Part shown: in pieces, positions 30,571-39,402 of the stretch
Layout of the letters: every line of letters begins with the position of its first letter
Position numbering within the stretch: the first letter of the stretch is position 1
DNA from: Tridacna crocea
Taxonomy: Eukaryota; Mollusca; Bivalvia; Cardiida; Cardiidae
Assembly (NCBI GenBank): GCA_943736015.1
Contig: OX031071.1
Location: 33,450,619-33,514,618, forward strand
DNA: 64,000 nt
Reading direction: 5' to 3'
The notes under the pieces: model-generated
The model's input: only the letters and a program-made list of their open reading frames with translations
Told to the model about the DNA's origin: nothing
The model's database searches: none
Made by a program: the position numbers and the translations under genes

Positions 30571-31858
30571 TTAGCTCTACTGGCTTTCAGCCAGCAGAGC
30601 TTATGTCATGGCGTGGTTTCCGTCGTCCGTCCGTCTGTACATCCGTCCGCCTGTCCGTCCGTCCGTCCGTCTGCCAGTCCGTTAGTCTTTTTCTTGTTTA
30701 CGCGATAAAGTCTGCATTTCTTGCCCGATTTTCGTGAAACTTGCACAGATTGTTTATCTCATCAATAGCTTTAACCCTATTGATTTTGAGAAAACTCCAA
30801 CAAACAGTATGGGAAAAGTAGCCATTTCAAGTTGAAAATTTCAAATTCTTGTTTTCGCGATAAAGTCTGCATTGTTGCCCGATTTTCGTGAAACTTGCAC
30901 AGTTTGTTTATCTCATCAATAGCTTCAACCCTAATGATTTTGAAAAAATCCAACAAACAGTATGGGAAAAGTAGCCATTTCAATTTGAAAATTTCAAATT
31001 CTTGTTTACGCGATAAAGTCTGCATTTGTTGCCCTATTTTCGTGAAACTTGCACAGTTTGTTTATCTCATTAATAGCTTTAACCCTATTTGAAAGAAATC
31101 CAACAAACAGTATGGGAAAAGTAGCCATTTCAAGTGGAAAATTACAAATCATTTTTTACACGATAAAGTCTGCATTTGTTGCCTGATTTTCATGAAAATC
31201 ACACAGTTTGTTTATCTTATCAGTAGCTTCAATTCTATTGATTTTGAGAAAAATCCAACAAACAGTATGGAAAAAGTAGCCATTTCAAGTTGAAAATTTC
31301 AAATTATTGTTTGCGCGATAAAATCTGCATTTGTTGCCCAATTTTCGTGAAACTTGCACAGTTTGTTTATCTCATCAATAGCTTCAACCCTATTGATTTT
31401 GAAAAAAATCCAACAAACAGTATGGGAAAAGTAGCCATTTCAAGTTGAAAATTTCAATTCATTGTTTACGCGATAAAGTCTGCATTCGTTGCCTGATTTT
31501 CATGGAAATAACACAGTTTATCTCATCAGTAGCTTTAACCCTATCGATTTTGAGAAAAATCCAACTAACAGTATGGAAAAAGTAGCCATTTCAAGTTGAA
31601 AATGTTTTTGGGATATAATGTGCTTTTGTAATTAGATTTTTGTGAAACTTGCACAATTTGTTTATCATACTTATAGCTTCAACCCTATCTATTTTGAAAT
31701 AAATCCAACAAACAGTATGGGAAAAGAAACCATTTCAAGTTGAAAATTACCAATTCTTGTTTTCGTGACAAAGTATGCATTTCTTGTCAGATTTTCATGA
31801 AAAAGCAAAATCGAATTCTCTGCCAGTAGAGCATATTCAGGCCCTTAAGGGCTTCTAG
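30571..31858 (+). mobile_element. Helitron/pearl-like element P2 with ~154-bp core repeats
   Basis: 5' hairpin 30573-30601 (AGCTCTACTGGC / GCCAGCAGAGCT), then GTCCGTCC microsatellite, then core monomers marked by CGCGATAAAGTCTGCATT at 30701, 30856, 31009, 31159, 31314 and 31469, spacing 150-155 bp. The 3' end has the palindrome AGGCCCTTAAGGGCT followed by TCTAG (31855-31858) and T. A hairpin just before CTAG is the classical Helitron terminus. No Rep/helicase frame, so non-autonomous. Confidence 0.75.
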
Positions 31859-31964
31859 TTTACATTTGTGCAGATATCACCTTTCTTCATGCACTGTCTG
31901 TTTTTCAATCACTTTGATTTCTATCCTAAAAAAGCAGCCTCGAAGACCTTATGTCACTGACCAT

Positions 31965-32285
31965 GGCTAATTATTTTGAACGTCTTCTTTTTTTCGCATG
32001 AAATAGACATACATAAAAAATCGTCGGGGCCGGGACAGACGATTTTGATTGATTGACTGATTCTAGATTGAACGCCGCTTTCAACAATTTTTCAGTTATA
32101 TCACGGCAATAGCTCACAGATCCATGTATTGTGAGTTCCACCAGTACTTGGCTAGGGTTCTGAATGATCTTGCCTAAGGATACTCCCACAAAAAAACAGT
32201 GGATCCAGTGAGGATTGAGCCCAAAGCCTCCAGGTCACAAGTCCTTCACTTTCCTACTGAGCCACTCAGGACCCTAGAAAAATGT
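31965..32285 (-). repeat. SINE, family S5
   Basis: Reverse B box (GGATTGAGCCCAAAGCC), CCAGGTCACAAGTCCTTCAC and reverse A box (CTACTGAGCCACTCAGG), with the tail TTTCAGTTATATCACGGC on the other side. Confidence 0.65.
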
Positions 32286-32904
32286 TAGGTTTGAATTGAG
32301 GCATATGTACCAATTCATTTTAAGGTTTCTGGATGTACACTGTATCAATCAAAAGTTTTATGCACTACGAGTATTTTTCCCTTTCAGTAACTGTTTGAAA
32401 CCTTCCAGTTTGCTTTGTCCTAGTTCATTTTAAATAAAAATAGAGGTTTCTTAAAAAGTACGGAACGAAATTGTAACTAACAGTAGCCCCAAAAGACGAC
32501 TTTAAAGTAAGTTAATACTAACTTACAGTTCACAAAATATACAATGAGCCATGCTCCGGCTAAAAGGAGTTAATAAATCTCCTTGATGCACAATACCAAG
32601 TACTACTTAGTAGGTCCTCATACAATTTTAGATCCATGATTTTTTTTGTGTGTAACATTGCACTGTAACATGAAGTACTCTGGTCCTTTGACATGCAGAA
32701 AAGTGACCAATAGGGAAAGGTTTCGGCTCATGTCACCCTGCGGGGACTGCGCAGGCTGACCTGGGTGGATACTGTTTATGGATTCGTTAAGCTCTCTTTT
32801 ACAGAATATAGTTCAAATTAAGAATTAAAACCCAGGGAAAAAACATACTTGAAATATTCCGACGCTTGATTGTATTGACTGTATAGTGTCTAACACCCTT
32901 TTCA
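32286..32904. other. No identifiable feature
   Basis: Low-copy sequence. CACCCTGCGGGGACTGCGCA near 32745 resembles the GCGCAG hairpin family only weakly. Confidence 0.4.
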
Positions 32905-33125
32905 ACATTATTGTGTGGCGTCCGTGGTCGTAGGGTTGAGCGTCGGCCTCATAATCATCAGGTCCCGAATTCGATACAAGGGAGCGGGTTTCAGCTTTGG
33001 GATTTTTCATTAGCCCACACATTTGGCGCGAGTACTGGTTTAGCTCCGAGGAAGCAGAATAGCGAGAGATAAGTACAAGTTGTAAAAACTTGTTTTTCAA
33101 TCGATGTACGATAAAAATGTTTAAA
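32905..33125 (+). repeat. SINE, family S6
   Basis: A box (GTGGTCGTAGGGTTGAGCG), B box (GGTCCCGAATTCGATACAA), then GCGAGTACTGGTTTAGCTCC, GAGGAAGCAGAAT and AACTTGTTTTTCAATCGATG. Minus copies: 3355-3560 and 61160-61345. Confidence 0.75.
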
Positions 33126-33584
33126 CTAAACATTATATCAGTTATATCAGTTATATCGCTGCATGGCGCAATCTGTGCAGGCTGATCTTAATTGAAAATG
33201 TTTGCTAGTTAGTCAATATTCTACCTAGTCAATATTCTACCTGTCAAAGGACCAGTGTACATCGTGATTCAATCGGCTTTTAAACAAAGAAGGAAATTAT
33301 GAATCCATGATAATACGATGACCTACTTGGTATCATGCATAACTGCGAGGCATTAAACCCCCTTTTGCCAAAAGCAAGGCTCGCATCTAATCGAAGTGTT
33401 ACATTTTCAACAATATGCACAACAAAGAGGAAAGAGATGATATTGCTTGTGTGGTAAAAACAATAAAAAACGTCAACAGAGTCAACCGATGCAGTCACAG
33501 AATTGAAATCATATGAAAAGTGGTGTAAGACGCCTTTAAACCCAAAGGCCTGCTAAAAAATGTTAAGCTCTACCGAGATAGCGA
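33126..33584. other. No identifiable feature
   Basis: Low-copy DNA with a fragment of the small GATC hairpin family (GTGCAGGCTGATCTTA near 33175). Confidence 0.4.
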
Positions 33585-33670
33585 CGGTCACAGACCTGCC
33601 GTGGCCAGGATTCGAACCAGAAATGTCGGCTACTTCGCAAAGCACTAACCACCATACGATCAGAGCTCTC
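33585..33670 (-). repeat. tRNA-like SINE head (family not assigned)
   Basis: The minus strand reads an A-box region (GTATGGTGGTTAGTGCTTTG) and B box (TCTGGTTCGAATCCTGGCC). Confidence 0.55.
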
Positions 33671-33728
33671 ATAGCTCTCATTGCTGAACAGATGTGACCT
33701 CAGTCTTCGATTTAAACATAAAAGAAAC

Positions 33729-33856
33729 AAACCCTTTGTTACAAAATCACGAGTTTCACTGCCCCTAAAGGAGAATACTAGTACTTTTGAAAACGTTTTA
33801 AGAAAAGTATAAAATGTTCGTTAACAGCATTTTCTCTCTTAACTACAATGTCTTAA
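33729..33856 (+). mobile_element. Degenerate TH-MITE fragment
   Basis: AACCCTTTGTTACAAAATCA, TTTTGAAAACGTTTTAAG and AACAGCATTTTCTCTCTTAA remain; the right half is missing. Confidence 0.5.
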
Positions 33857-33908
33857 GATTTAATGCCCTATACAACATTAGTTGTATCGTTGCATGTATC
33901 GCTACATT

Positions 33909-34072
33909 GGGCCCGGCCGGATAGCTCAGTGGTTAGCGCATCAGACTCGTGACCTGGACCACGTCAGTACTGGTGTGAAAAAGCCAGGAAACACATTAGT
34001 GCGTCACTGACCGCCATGATATGACCTTAGCTGTTAAAAAGGCATTAAACTCTAATACAAACCAAACAAAAT
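33909..34072 (+). repeat. SINE, family S1, with an internal deletion
   Basis: Head GGCCGGATAGCTCAGTGGTT with the B-box region removed; joins directly to AGTACTGGTGTGAAAAAGCC, the CGTCACTGACCGCCATGA block and the GTTAAAAAGGCATTAAAC tail. Confidence 0.7.
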
Positions 34073-34114
34073 CGCTACATCACACCTATCTGTGTTTTCC
34101 TGCAGTTCTTTTTA

Positions 34115-34325
34115 CTAGTACTTCATGAGTAATATTCTTCCAAAGCCACTGGCTGCTTTTAATCGCTTACTATCGGTGATCACTGGAGAGAGAGTGGAAT
34201 GAATCCTGTCGCAATGACTATCATCAATCCTTGGAAAGAAATTTGTCGAATGGATATTTGAACTAGCGACCTTTGTTCTCAAGTCCTGTACGCTACCAAC
34301 TGTGCTACCCAGGCTCGGCATATTC
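34115..34325 (-). repeat. SINE, family S4
   Basis: GCAATGACTATCATCAATCC, then TGAACTAGCGACC (reverse B-box area), CTCAAGTCCTGTACGCTACC and TGTGCTACCCAGGC. Confidence 0.6.
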
Positions 34326-34639
34326 CGGCGCCCTGTGATAATACTCTGATACCATAGTGACAGAACAAAATTAAATTTCCTCTACATGTCAAATATTTGA
34401 AATTGCACCAAATATGTTTTTTGTGCAACCTGAAAGCCACAGTTCCTTGTAGAGGATTATCGTTTTAAGTGTTTAATCTTGACTCTGACCAGATTTTCCA
34501 TGCAAAATAATCGCAAAAATTCAGCGATAAAATCCTTTTGTGCCTTACATACGCTGTGGGATAAAACAATTGGAAACGGTATGTACGGAAAAGCGATAGA
34601 TTGAGACAAAAAGATAAATAAAAAAAATATGCTGCTAGA

Positions 34640-34793
34640 TTTCATTTCGTTTCGTTCCGTTTCGTTTCGTTCTCGTTATATTCCGTTTCGTTCTACTTTG
34701 TTTCGTTGTGTTGCGTTCCGTTCCGTTTCGTTGCATTTCGTTCCGTTTTGTTGCGTTTCGTTTCGGTTCCGTTTCTTACTTTATAGGGACCCC
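34640..34793 (-). repeat. (GTTTC/CGTTC)n pentanucleotide satellite, copy 2
   Basis: TTTCGTTCCG-type pentamers end at TTACTTTATAGGGACCCC. It is the reverse complement of the array at 29180-29350 and touches the left arm of the fold-back element at 34794. Confidence 0.9.
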
Positions 34794-34942
34794 TTATGTT
34801 ACAGTAATTCTATCATTGTGAAAATCATACCTTTCTTGCTCTCTTTGTTCAGGAAATTTGCCTTTTCATCAGGTGTTAAATTTGATCAATTCTGTGTTCA
34901 TTTTATCAACTCCTTCCATTTAACAAATGGCCGAGGCTATCC

Positions 34943-35056
34943 GCACGACGGTCGTGCCTATAATGGAGGTTATCGGCACGACCGTCGTGCCGATAACCAT
35001 TCTTATTCGCACGACAGTCGTGTTGTTAAGGACCACTATTCGCACGACAGTAAATG
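34943..35056 (+). repeat. 33-bp-period palindrome array A
   Basis: GCACGAC starts occur at 34943, 34976, 35009 and 35042, exactly 33 bp apart. The best unit is GGCACGACCGTCGTGCC, a perfect palindrome; the others are variants. The frames that stay open here do so because 33 is a multiple of three. Confidence 0.85.
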
Positions 35057-35107
35057 GACTACTGACAGTACTTCAACTATTGCGTTTGGGAAAAAAATCA
35101 CTTTTTT

Positions 35108-35341
35108 TTAACCCTTTACCAAACAATCCCTGGTTTTAACGACCCTGAGACAGAAGCCTTTTGAAAACATTGTGGGAAAAGGAGACAATGCTGGTAAACA
35201 GCGTTAAATTGTCTCCTTTTCCTACAATGCTTTCTGCCCCTCTGGGAACAAATTTCAATTTTTGAGTTGCGTTTATTTTGCTGCCTACAAGTTCTTTCAA
35301 CTTTGACCAGACTTAAATTTTGTTGTATGGGAAAGGGTTAA
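35108..35341 (+). mobile_element. TH-MITE with paired stem change and enlarged loop
   Basis: TTAA 35108-35111 and 35338-35341. The left arm AGGAGACAATGC is answered by ATTGTCTCCT on the right. The loop carries extra bases (AAACAGCGTTAA). Confidence 0.9.
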
Positions 35342-35820
35342 AGGGGGGATAGGGTTTAGGTACCGGAAATTCTGTTTGCCATATTACAAAGCCGTCTTTC
35401 TTTTCATTTTCGGCTGCCCTTCGATCCAGTTACTTTTTTTCTCAAAATTCTAAAGATATCACCGATTGTGCGGATAGTTGTGAACATTGAGGGTAGGTGA
35501 TCCGGCTAATTTTCCCCCTACTTTGATTGGGGCCGGGATCTTTTTTTACCCAAGTTCCTCCTCCTCCTCCTCTCCAATGAAACTCAAATGTTTCTTCCTT
35601 TACTGGATTTGTTCCACAACACTCCTGTACATATCGCTCCACTGGCTGATAGGCCTACGTAAGATTCCTTCACACCAAACATTACAATGCTTGGGAATGG
35701 TTTAAAACATAAGACCCCTTAGGCCTAAGATAAGGCTAAAATGAATAGTAACAAGAAGATTTCACTATATAAACCATTGGCAATAATTTCGACCCTAGGG
35801 CTATGATTTACACGCTCTTG
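35342..35820. other. No identifiable feature
   Basis: Unassigned interior of the fold-back structure, with a short CTC run (35550-35575). Confidence 0.4.
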
Positions 35821-35828
35821 ATGAAGGC

Positions 35829-35946
35829 CAACGACCGTCGTGCGAATACCGGACCTTATCGGCACGACCGTCGTGCCGATAGACATTCCTTATCGGCACG
35901 ACCGTCGTGCGAATAAGGGACCTTATCGGCACGACCGTCGTGCCGA
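35829..35946 (+). repeat. 33-bp-period palindrome array B
   Basis: Units begin at about 35829, 35862, 35896 and 35929 (33, 34, 33 bp). Three of them contain GGCACGACCGTCGTGC intact. Spacers are of the TTATC / GATAGACATTCC type. Same motif as array A, ~850 bp away. Confidence 0.9.
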
Positions 35947-35962
35947 TAGACACTTCCTTTAG

Positions 35963-36340
35963 GCTGTGGGACGTATTTATCCCAGTGTATGGCATGAAGA
36001 AAATATCCCGTGATACTATTATTTTTCACAGATTTTATCGATAAATTCTTTTGACAAGTCCAAATATAGATCTAATAGACTTTCAACAGTATGATACTGG
36101 ACTTTTTGCACTACAACTAGTGCGCATGCGCGTAAAGCGGACTTATGGGATCGCATTTCCTTGGCAACGATCGGCGTCCTCTGTGAATGAATGTCAACAA
36201 TGGAAGCCGTCCTTCTGTAGTAAGAAGTTCTTACCGAGTCTTGTCACTAGATTTTTTTCTGCCAATACTTTGACAAACGAGTTAGAAGTGATTACGTGAT
36301 TTGGACATAATCGATCTGATTATAACCTTGAAAGGTAAAG
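35963..36340 (+). repeat. ~380-bp dispersed repeat, copy 2
   Basis: Matches 24239-24635 from CTGTGGGACGTATTTATCCC to CCTTGAAAGGTAAAG, with one rather than two CTAGTGCGCATGCGCG units. Confidence 0.75.
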
Positions 36341-36346
36341 GGTATC

Positions 36347-36470
36347 AGGAGAACTCGTACCCTGGAGAACTCGTACCCTGGAGAACTCGTACCCCAATCT
36401 CAAGGGTACGAGTTCTCCAGAGAAGTCGTACCCTGGGTACGAGTTCTCTGGAAAACTCGTACCCCTACTA
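36347..36470. repeat. Cluster of GGAGAACTCGTACC repeats in both orientations
   Basis: Three direct copies of CTGGAGAACTCGTACCC are followed, after AATCTCA, by inverted copies GGGTACGAGTTCTCCAG, then one direct and one more inverted copy and a last direct GGAAAACTCGTACCCC. All arms can pair with several partners. Confidence 0.9.
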
Positions 36471-36824
36471 ATAAATATATAATTTTAGTTTACCAGCATG
36501 CAGTCAACTTCTATTTTTATGCCGTTATTGTGATGTAGATTTGATGATTTTTTTTGCTTGTACATGTGTTGAAAAGACAAATAAGTAAAGAAACCTGTGT
36601 TTTTTCTCATGCAGAGTATGTTGTATTTGATGCAAAAATCGTAAGGAAAACATTTATGAACCATAAATTAATTATATTCAACTGAAAAATCATTAGTAGG
36701 ATTAACTTTTGCTCTCTTGAATTCTTCGGGTAACCTTCACTTGCATTCAAGTTTTGAATTGATGTTTGATGTTGTTTTGTGTAAGAACGGTCTAGGAATA
36801 AGTATTTGATCGGATTATCTGGAT
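36471..36824. other. No identifiable feature
   Basis: AT-rich sequence inside the fold-back structure; unrecognised. Confidence 0.4.
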
Positions 36825-36960
36825 ATTTGTTAAATGGAAGGAGTTGATAAAATGAACACAGCATTAATCAAATTTTCACACCTGGTGAAAAGGCAAATTT
36901 CCTGAACAAGGAGAGCAAGAAAGGTGTCATTTTCTCCATGATAAAATTACTGTAACATAA

Positions 36961-37559
36961 TTGCAATATCCAATATTGAACCCTTAGTTCCTTTAACGCT
37001 AGAATCGAAACGAGGGGTAAAGAACAAGATCAATATGCAAAAAATGCAGTCTGAGCTTGGATTTACACCATCAAGATTCTCAGCAAAACCTTTCAGAAAA
37101 AAAAGCCTTATCTGAATTTTAGTGAGTCGTCGATGAAGTCCCCTGTATACTTTCGGCGCCAAAAGAGTTAAGCACGTAGGGTAATGATTGGAAAAATCAG
37201 TGACATCATTTGTCCACAATGTTTCAGTAATACAAAAATGCCTTCGTAGAATCGCTTGTAAGTCAAAAACTTCGTATGTAGAAGCTTTCAAAAATTGTTT
37301 GAAATGATGAGAAAACACATGGAAAAAGAAGACCATGTTGGTTATTTGATTTTGCACCTTTTCCCAAAATGGTTACTCCTTCGGTGTGGTTGAAACTCGA
37401 GATCGTGACGTAAACGTCCAAGAAAACATAGAAGAAGACTGTGCAATGAAAATGAGAGAGAGCGAGAGAAAATGCAAATATTGCTATATGTGAACTCAAA
37501 GTCTCTTCAAAATTGTATATATCTGCATACAACAAATTCATATTTGGTACAACGCATTT
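36961..37559. other. No supported gene
   Basis: Low-copy DNA. The minus-strand frames of 129-136 codons have no recognised domain. Confidence 0.4.
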
Positions 37560-37847
37560 ATTTATCGGACTGAAAGGGTGGAAAAATTGTGGTAAAATGA
37601 GAAAATGCTGGTTATGTAAGACCCTCCCCCCTTTTTCCAACAACAATTTCAAAAGCTATCTACCACAGTGTCGTAGGCCTATTTAGCAACTCAGCGCTAT
37701 TTGGATCCATCAAAGTTCAAAGAGTTAGATTTCTTCTTTTAATGTTGCATAATGGAGAACCGGTTATAATCATTTTATCCTTTTCCAACAATATTTAAAT
37801 AAGTCTTATTCCTCGTAAAACCATGCGATTGATTGGTAAAGGGTTAA
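37560..37847 (-). mobile_element. Decayed TH-MITE fragments
   Basis: GGTGGAAAAATTGTGGTAAA and GAGAAAATGCTGGTTA mark a left-arm remnant; a separate right end runs to TTGATTGGTAAAGGGTTAA (TTAA 37844-37847). Confidence 0.5.
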
Positions 37848-38257
37848 GAGTCCTTTTGAAGAATTATACAGATTTAATTGCTGGTAAATGGCAAGTGTGC
37901 ACAATCATGTTTATCACACCTGATATGTTTCTTCATTGTACCCGACACCTTTGACAAAGAAACTGACATACTCCATTTACGAAACCTAAAAATATCTAAG
38001 CAAGCTTAAAAAAGACCCCTATGTTCGAATTATTAGATAAATCCAGATTATGTAGATCTGATTGATAATTTCATGTTTCTTGAATTTACCTGCCCATTTA
38101 CCTTACTTCCTTTTCATTTTAATTAATGAAACATCCGGTAACAAAACTGATATTTTACTACAAATAACCGTTACCAATGTTTGATTATTGTATAACTTAC
38201 TCAATCATTAAATGAAAGATAAAATGAAAATCATCAATTAATCAAAATCTCAAAATT
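37848..38257. other. No identifiable feature
   Basis: Low-copy AT-rich sequence. Confidence 0.4.
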
Positions 38258-38397
38258 AATCAAATTTTCTCCTTTTCCCACAATGTTTTCTATCCTGTCA
38301 AAGAAAAGTTGCATCATTTGAGCCACATTGAAATTGTCATCTGCAAATGCTTTCAATTTAGACAAGGCTAAAATTTTGTCGTGCAATAAAGAGTTAT
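38258..38397 (+). mobile_element. Right half of a TH-MITE broken inside the stem
   Basis: Begins at ATTTTCTCCTTTTCCCACA and continues through TTGTCATCTGCAAATGC to AATAAAGAGTTA. The left half is absent. Confidence 0.75.
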
Positions 38398-38420
38398 ATT
38401 CTGACTTGTTCAGATTATTT

Positions 38421-38586
38421 CAGAGCATCCCTAAAGTTAATACCAAGTATATAGCTAGGAAGGGTGTGGAAATTATAGTTTCAATGGTGATAGAACATTA
38501 TATCAGACCATCCCTAAAGTTAATACCAAGTATATAGCTAGGAAGGGTGAGGAAATTATAGTTTCAATGGTGATAGAACATTATTG
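38421..38586 (+). repeat. 83-bp tandem duplication, two near-identical copies
   Basis: CATCCCTAAAGTTAATACC occurs at 38426 and 38509. The units differ by only a few bases, so the duplication is recent. Confidence 0.9.
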
Positions 38587-38686
38587 GAAAAGAATGAGTA
38601 CTTTGCAGTAGGTAAATGCTTATTTCTCTATAATATGACAGTTTTTACGTTGGCATAAAAAGCCGATTTCCATGGTAAATGCAAAG

Positions 38687-38919
38687 TTAATCCATTACCA
38701 CACAATTACCTACTTTTGACAACCCTGAGAAAGAAGCCTTTAGAAAACATTGTGGGAAAAGGAGTAAATGCTGGTAACCAGCATTTACTCTTTTTCCCAC
38801 AATGTTTTCTACCCTTCACAAAACACATTTAAAATTTTCAGTCGTCTACATTTATTTTGTCATCTACAAATGCGTCGTTTTAAACAAGCCTAAAATATTA
38901 TTGTATGGTAATGAGTTAA
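38687..38919 (+). mobile_element. Complete TH-MITE with paired stem change
   Basis: TTAA 38687-38690 and 38916-38919. The left arm GGAGTAAATGCTGG and right arm CCAGCATTTACTC share a T/A substitution absent from other copies. Confidence 0.9.
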
Positions 38920-39007
38920 TATATTTAACCCAAATGAAAATAATACACTTGTTCAATGCAGTTGGGGACGACAATTTATGCCGCTTGGATATGTCTTTGA
39001 TATGATA

Positions 39008-39118
39008 AAAATTATTGTGGGAAAATGATAAAACACTGGCTTACTATATTTTCTCCTTTTCACAAAATGTATTCTAAAGGCCTTTATATATAAGGTTTGG
39101 TAAAAATCAGTTTTATGT
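39008..39118 (+). mobile_element. Decayed TH-MITE core
   Basis: ATTGTGGGAAAATGATAAAA, TATTTTCTCCTTTTCACA and ATTCTAAAGG survive; adjacent to the complete copy that follows. Confidence 0.5.
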
Positions 39119-39347
39119 TTAACCCTTTACCACACAATCCCTACTTTTGACAACTCTGAGAAAGAAGCCTTTGGAAAACATTGTCGGAATAGGAGAAAAT
39201 GCTGGTAACCAGCATTTTCTCCTTTTCCCACAATGTTTTCTTCAATTCACAAAACAAATTTCAAATTTTCAGCCACTTTCATTTTGTTGTCTGCAAATGG
39301 TTTCGACTTAGACAAGCCTAAAATATTGTTGTTTGGTAATGAGTTAA
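39119..39347 (+). mobile_element. Complete TH-MITE just upstream of the TRIM-like exon
   Basis: TTAA 39119-39122 and 39344-39347; 229 bp; stem GTCGGAATAGGAGAAAATGC against GCATTTTCTCCTTTTCCCAC. The right end is 31 bp before the putative exon start at 39379. Confidence 0.9.
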
Positions 39348-39354
39348 GCGTTAA

Positions 39355-39378
39355 TGTTTGTTTCTGTTCTATTTATAG
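39355..39378 (+). promoter_or_regulatory. Putative 3' splice site before the TRIM-like coding exon
   Basis: A pyrimidine-rich tract (TGTTTGTTTCTGTTCTATTTATAG) ends in AG at 39377-39378, 24 bp before the ATG. This fits a 5'UTR intron followed by a single coding exon. Predicted from sequence only. Confidence 0.5.
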
Positions 39379-39402
39379 ACGTGACACATTGCACCTGGTA
39401 TT

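Larger units (their letters stand above)
34794..36960. mobile_element. ~2.17-kb fold-back structure with 135-bp terminal inverted repeats
   Basis: 34794-34928 (TTATGTTACAGTAATTCTAT through CTCCTTCCATTTAACAAAT) is the inverse of 36825-36960, ~90% identical by eye. Inside are two 33-bp-period palindrome arrays, a TH-MITE, the 390-bp dispersed repeat and a palindromic cluster. No transposase frame is evident, so mobility is inferred from structure. Confidence 0.75.

Noticed and set aside
34629..35139. Overlapping open frames with 11-residue repeats (RTTVVPI type)
   Set aside because: They arise because the 33-bp period keeps any frame open over a DNA palindrome array; two frames are open at once and no domain is present.
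34943..35946. CRISPR-like look of short palindromic repeats with regular spacing
   Set aside because: The repeat is only ~16 bp, spacers are similar to each other, there are four units per array, no cas genes exist and the DNA is eukaryotic.
36947..37652. Two overlapping minus-strand frames of 136 and 129 codons
   Set aside because: They overlap in different frames, contain a decayed MITE end and show no domain.
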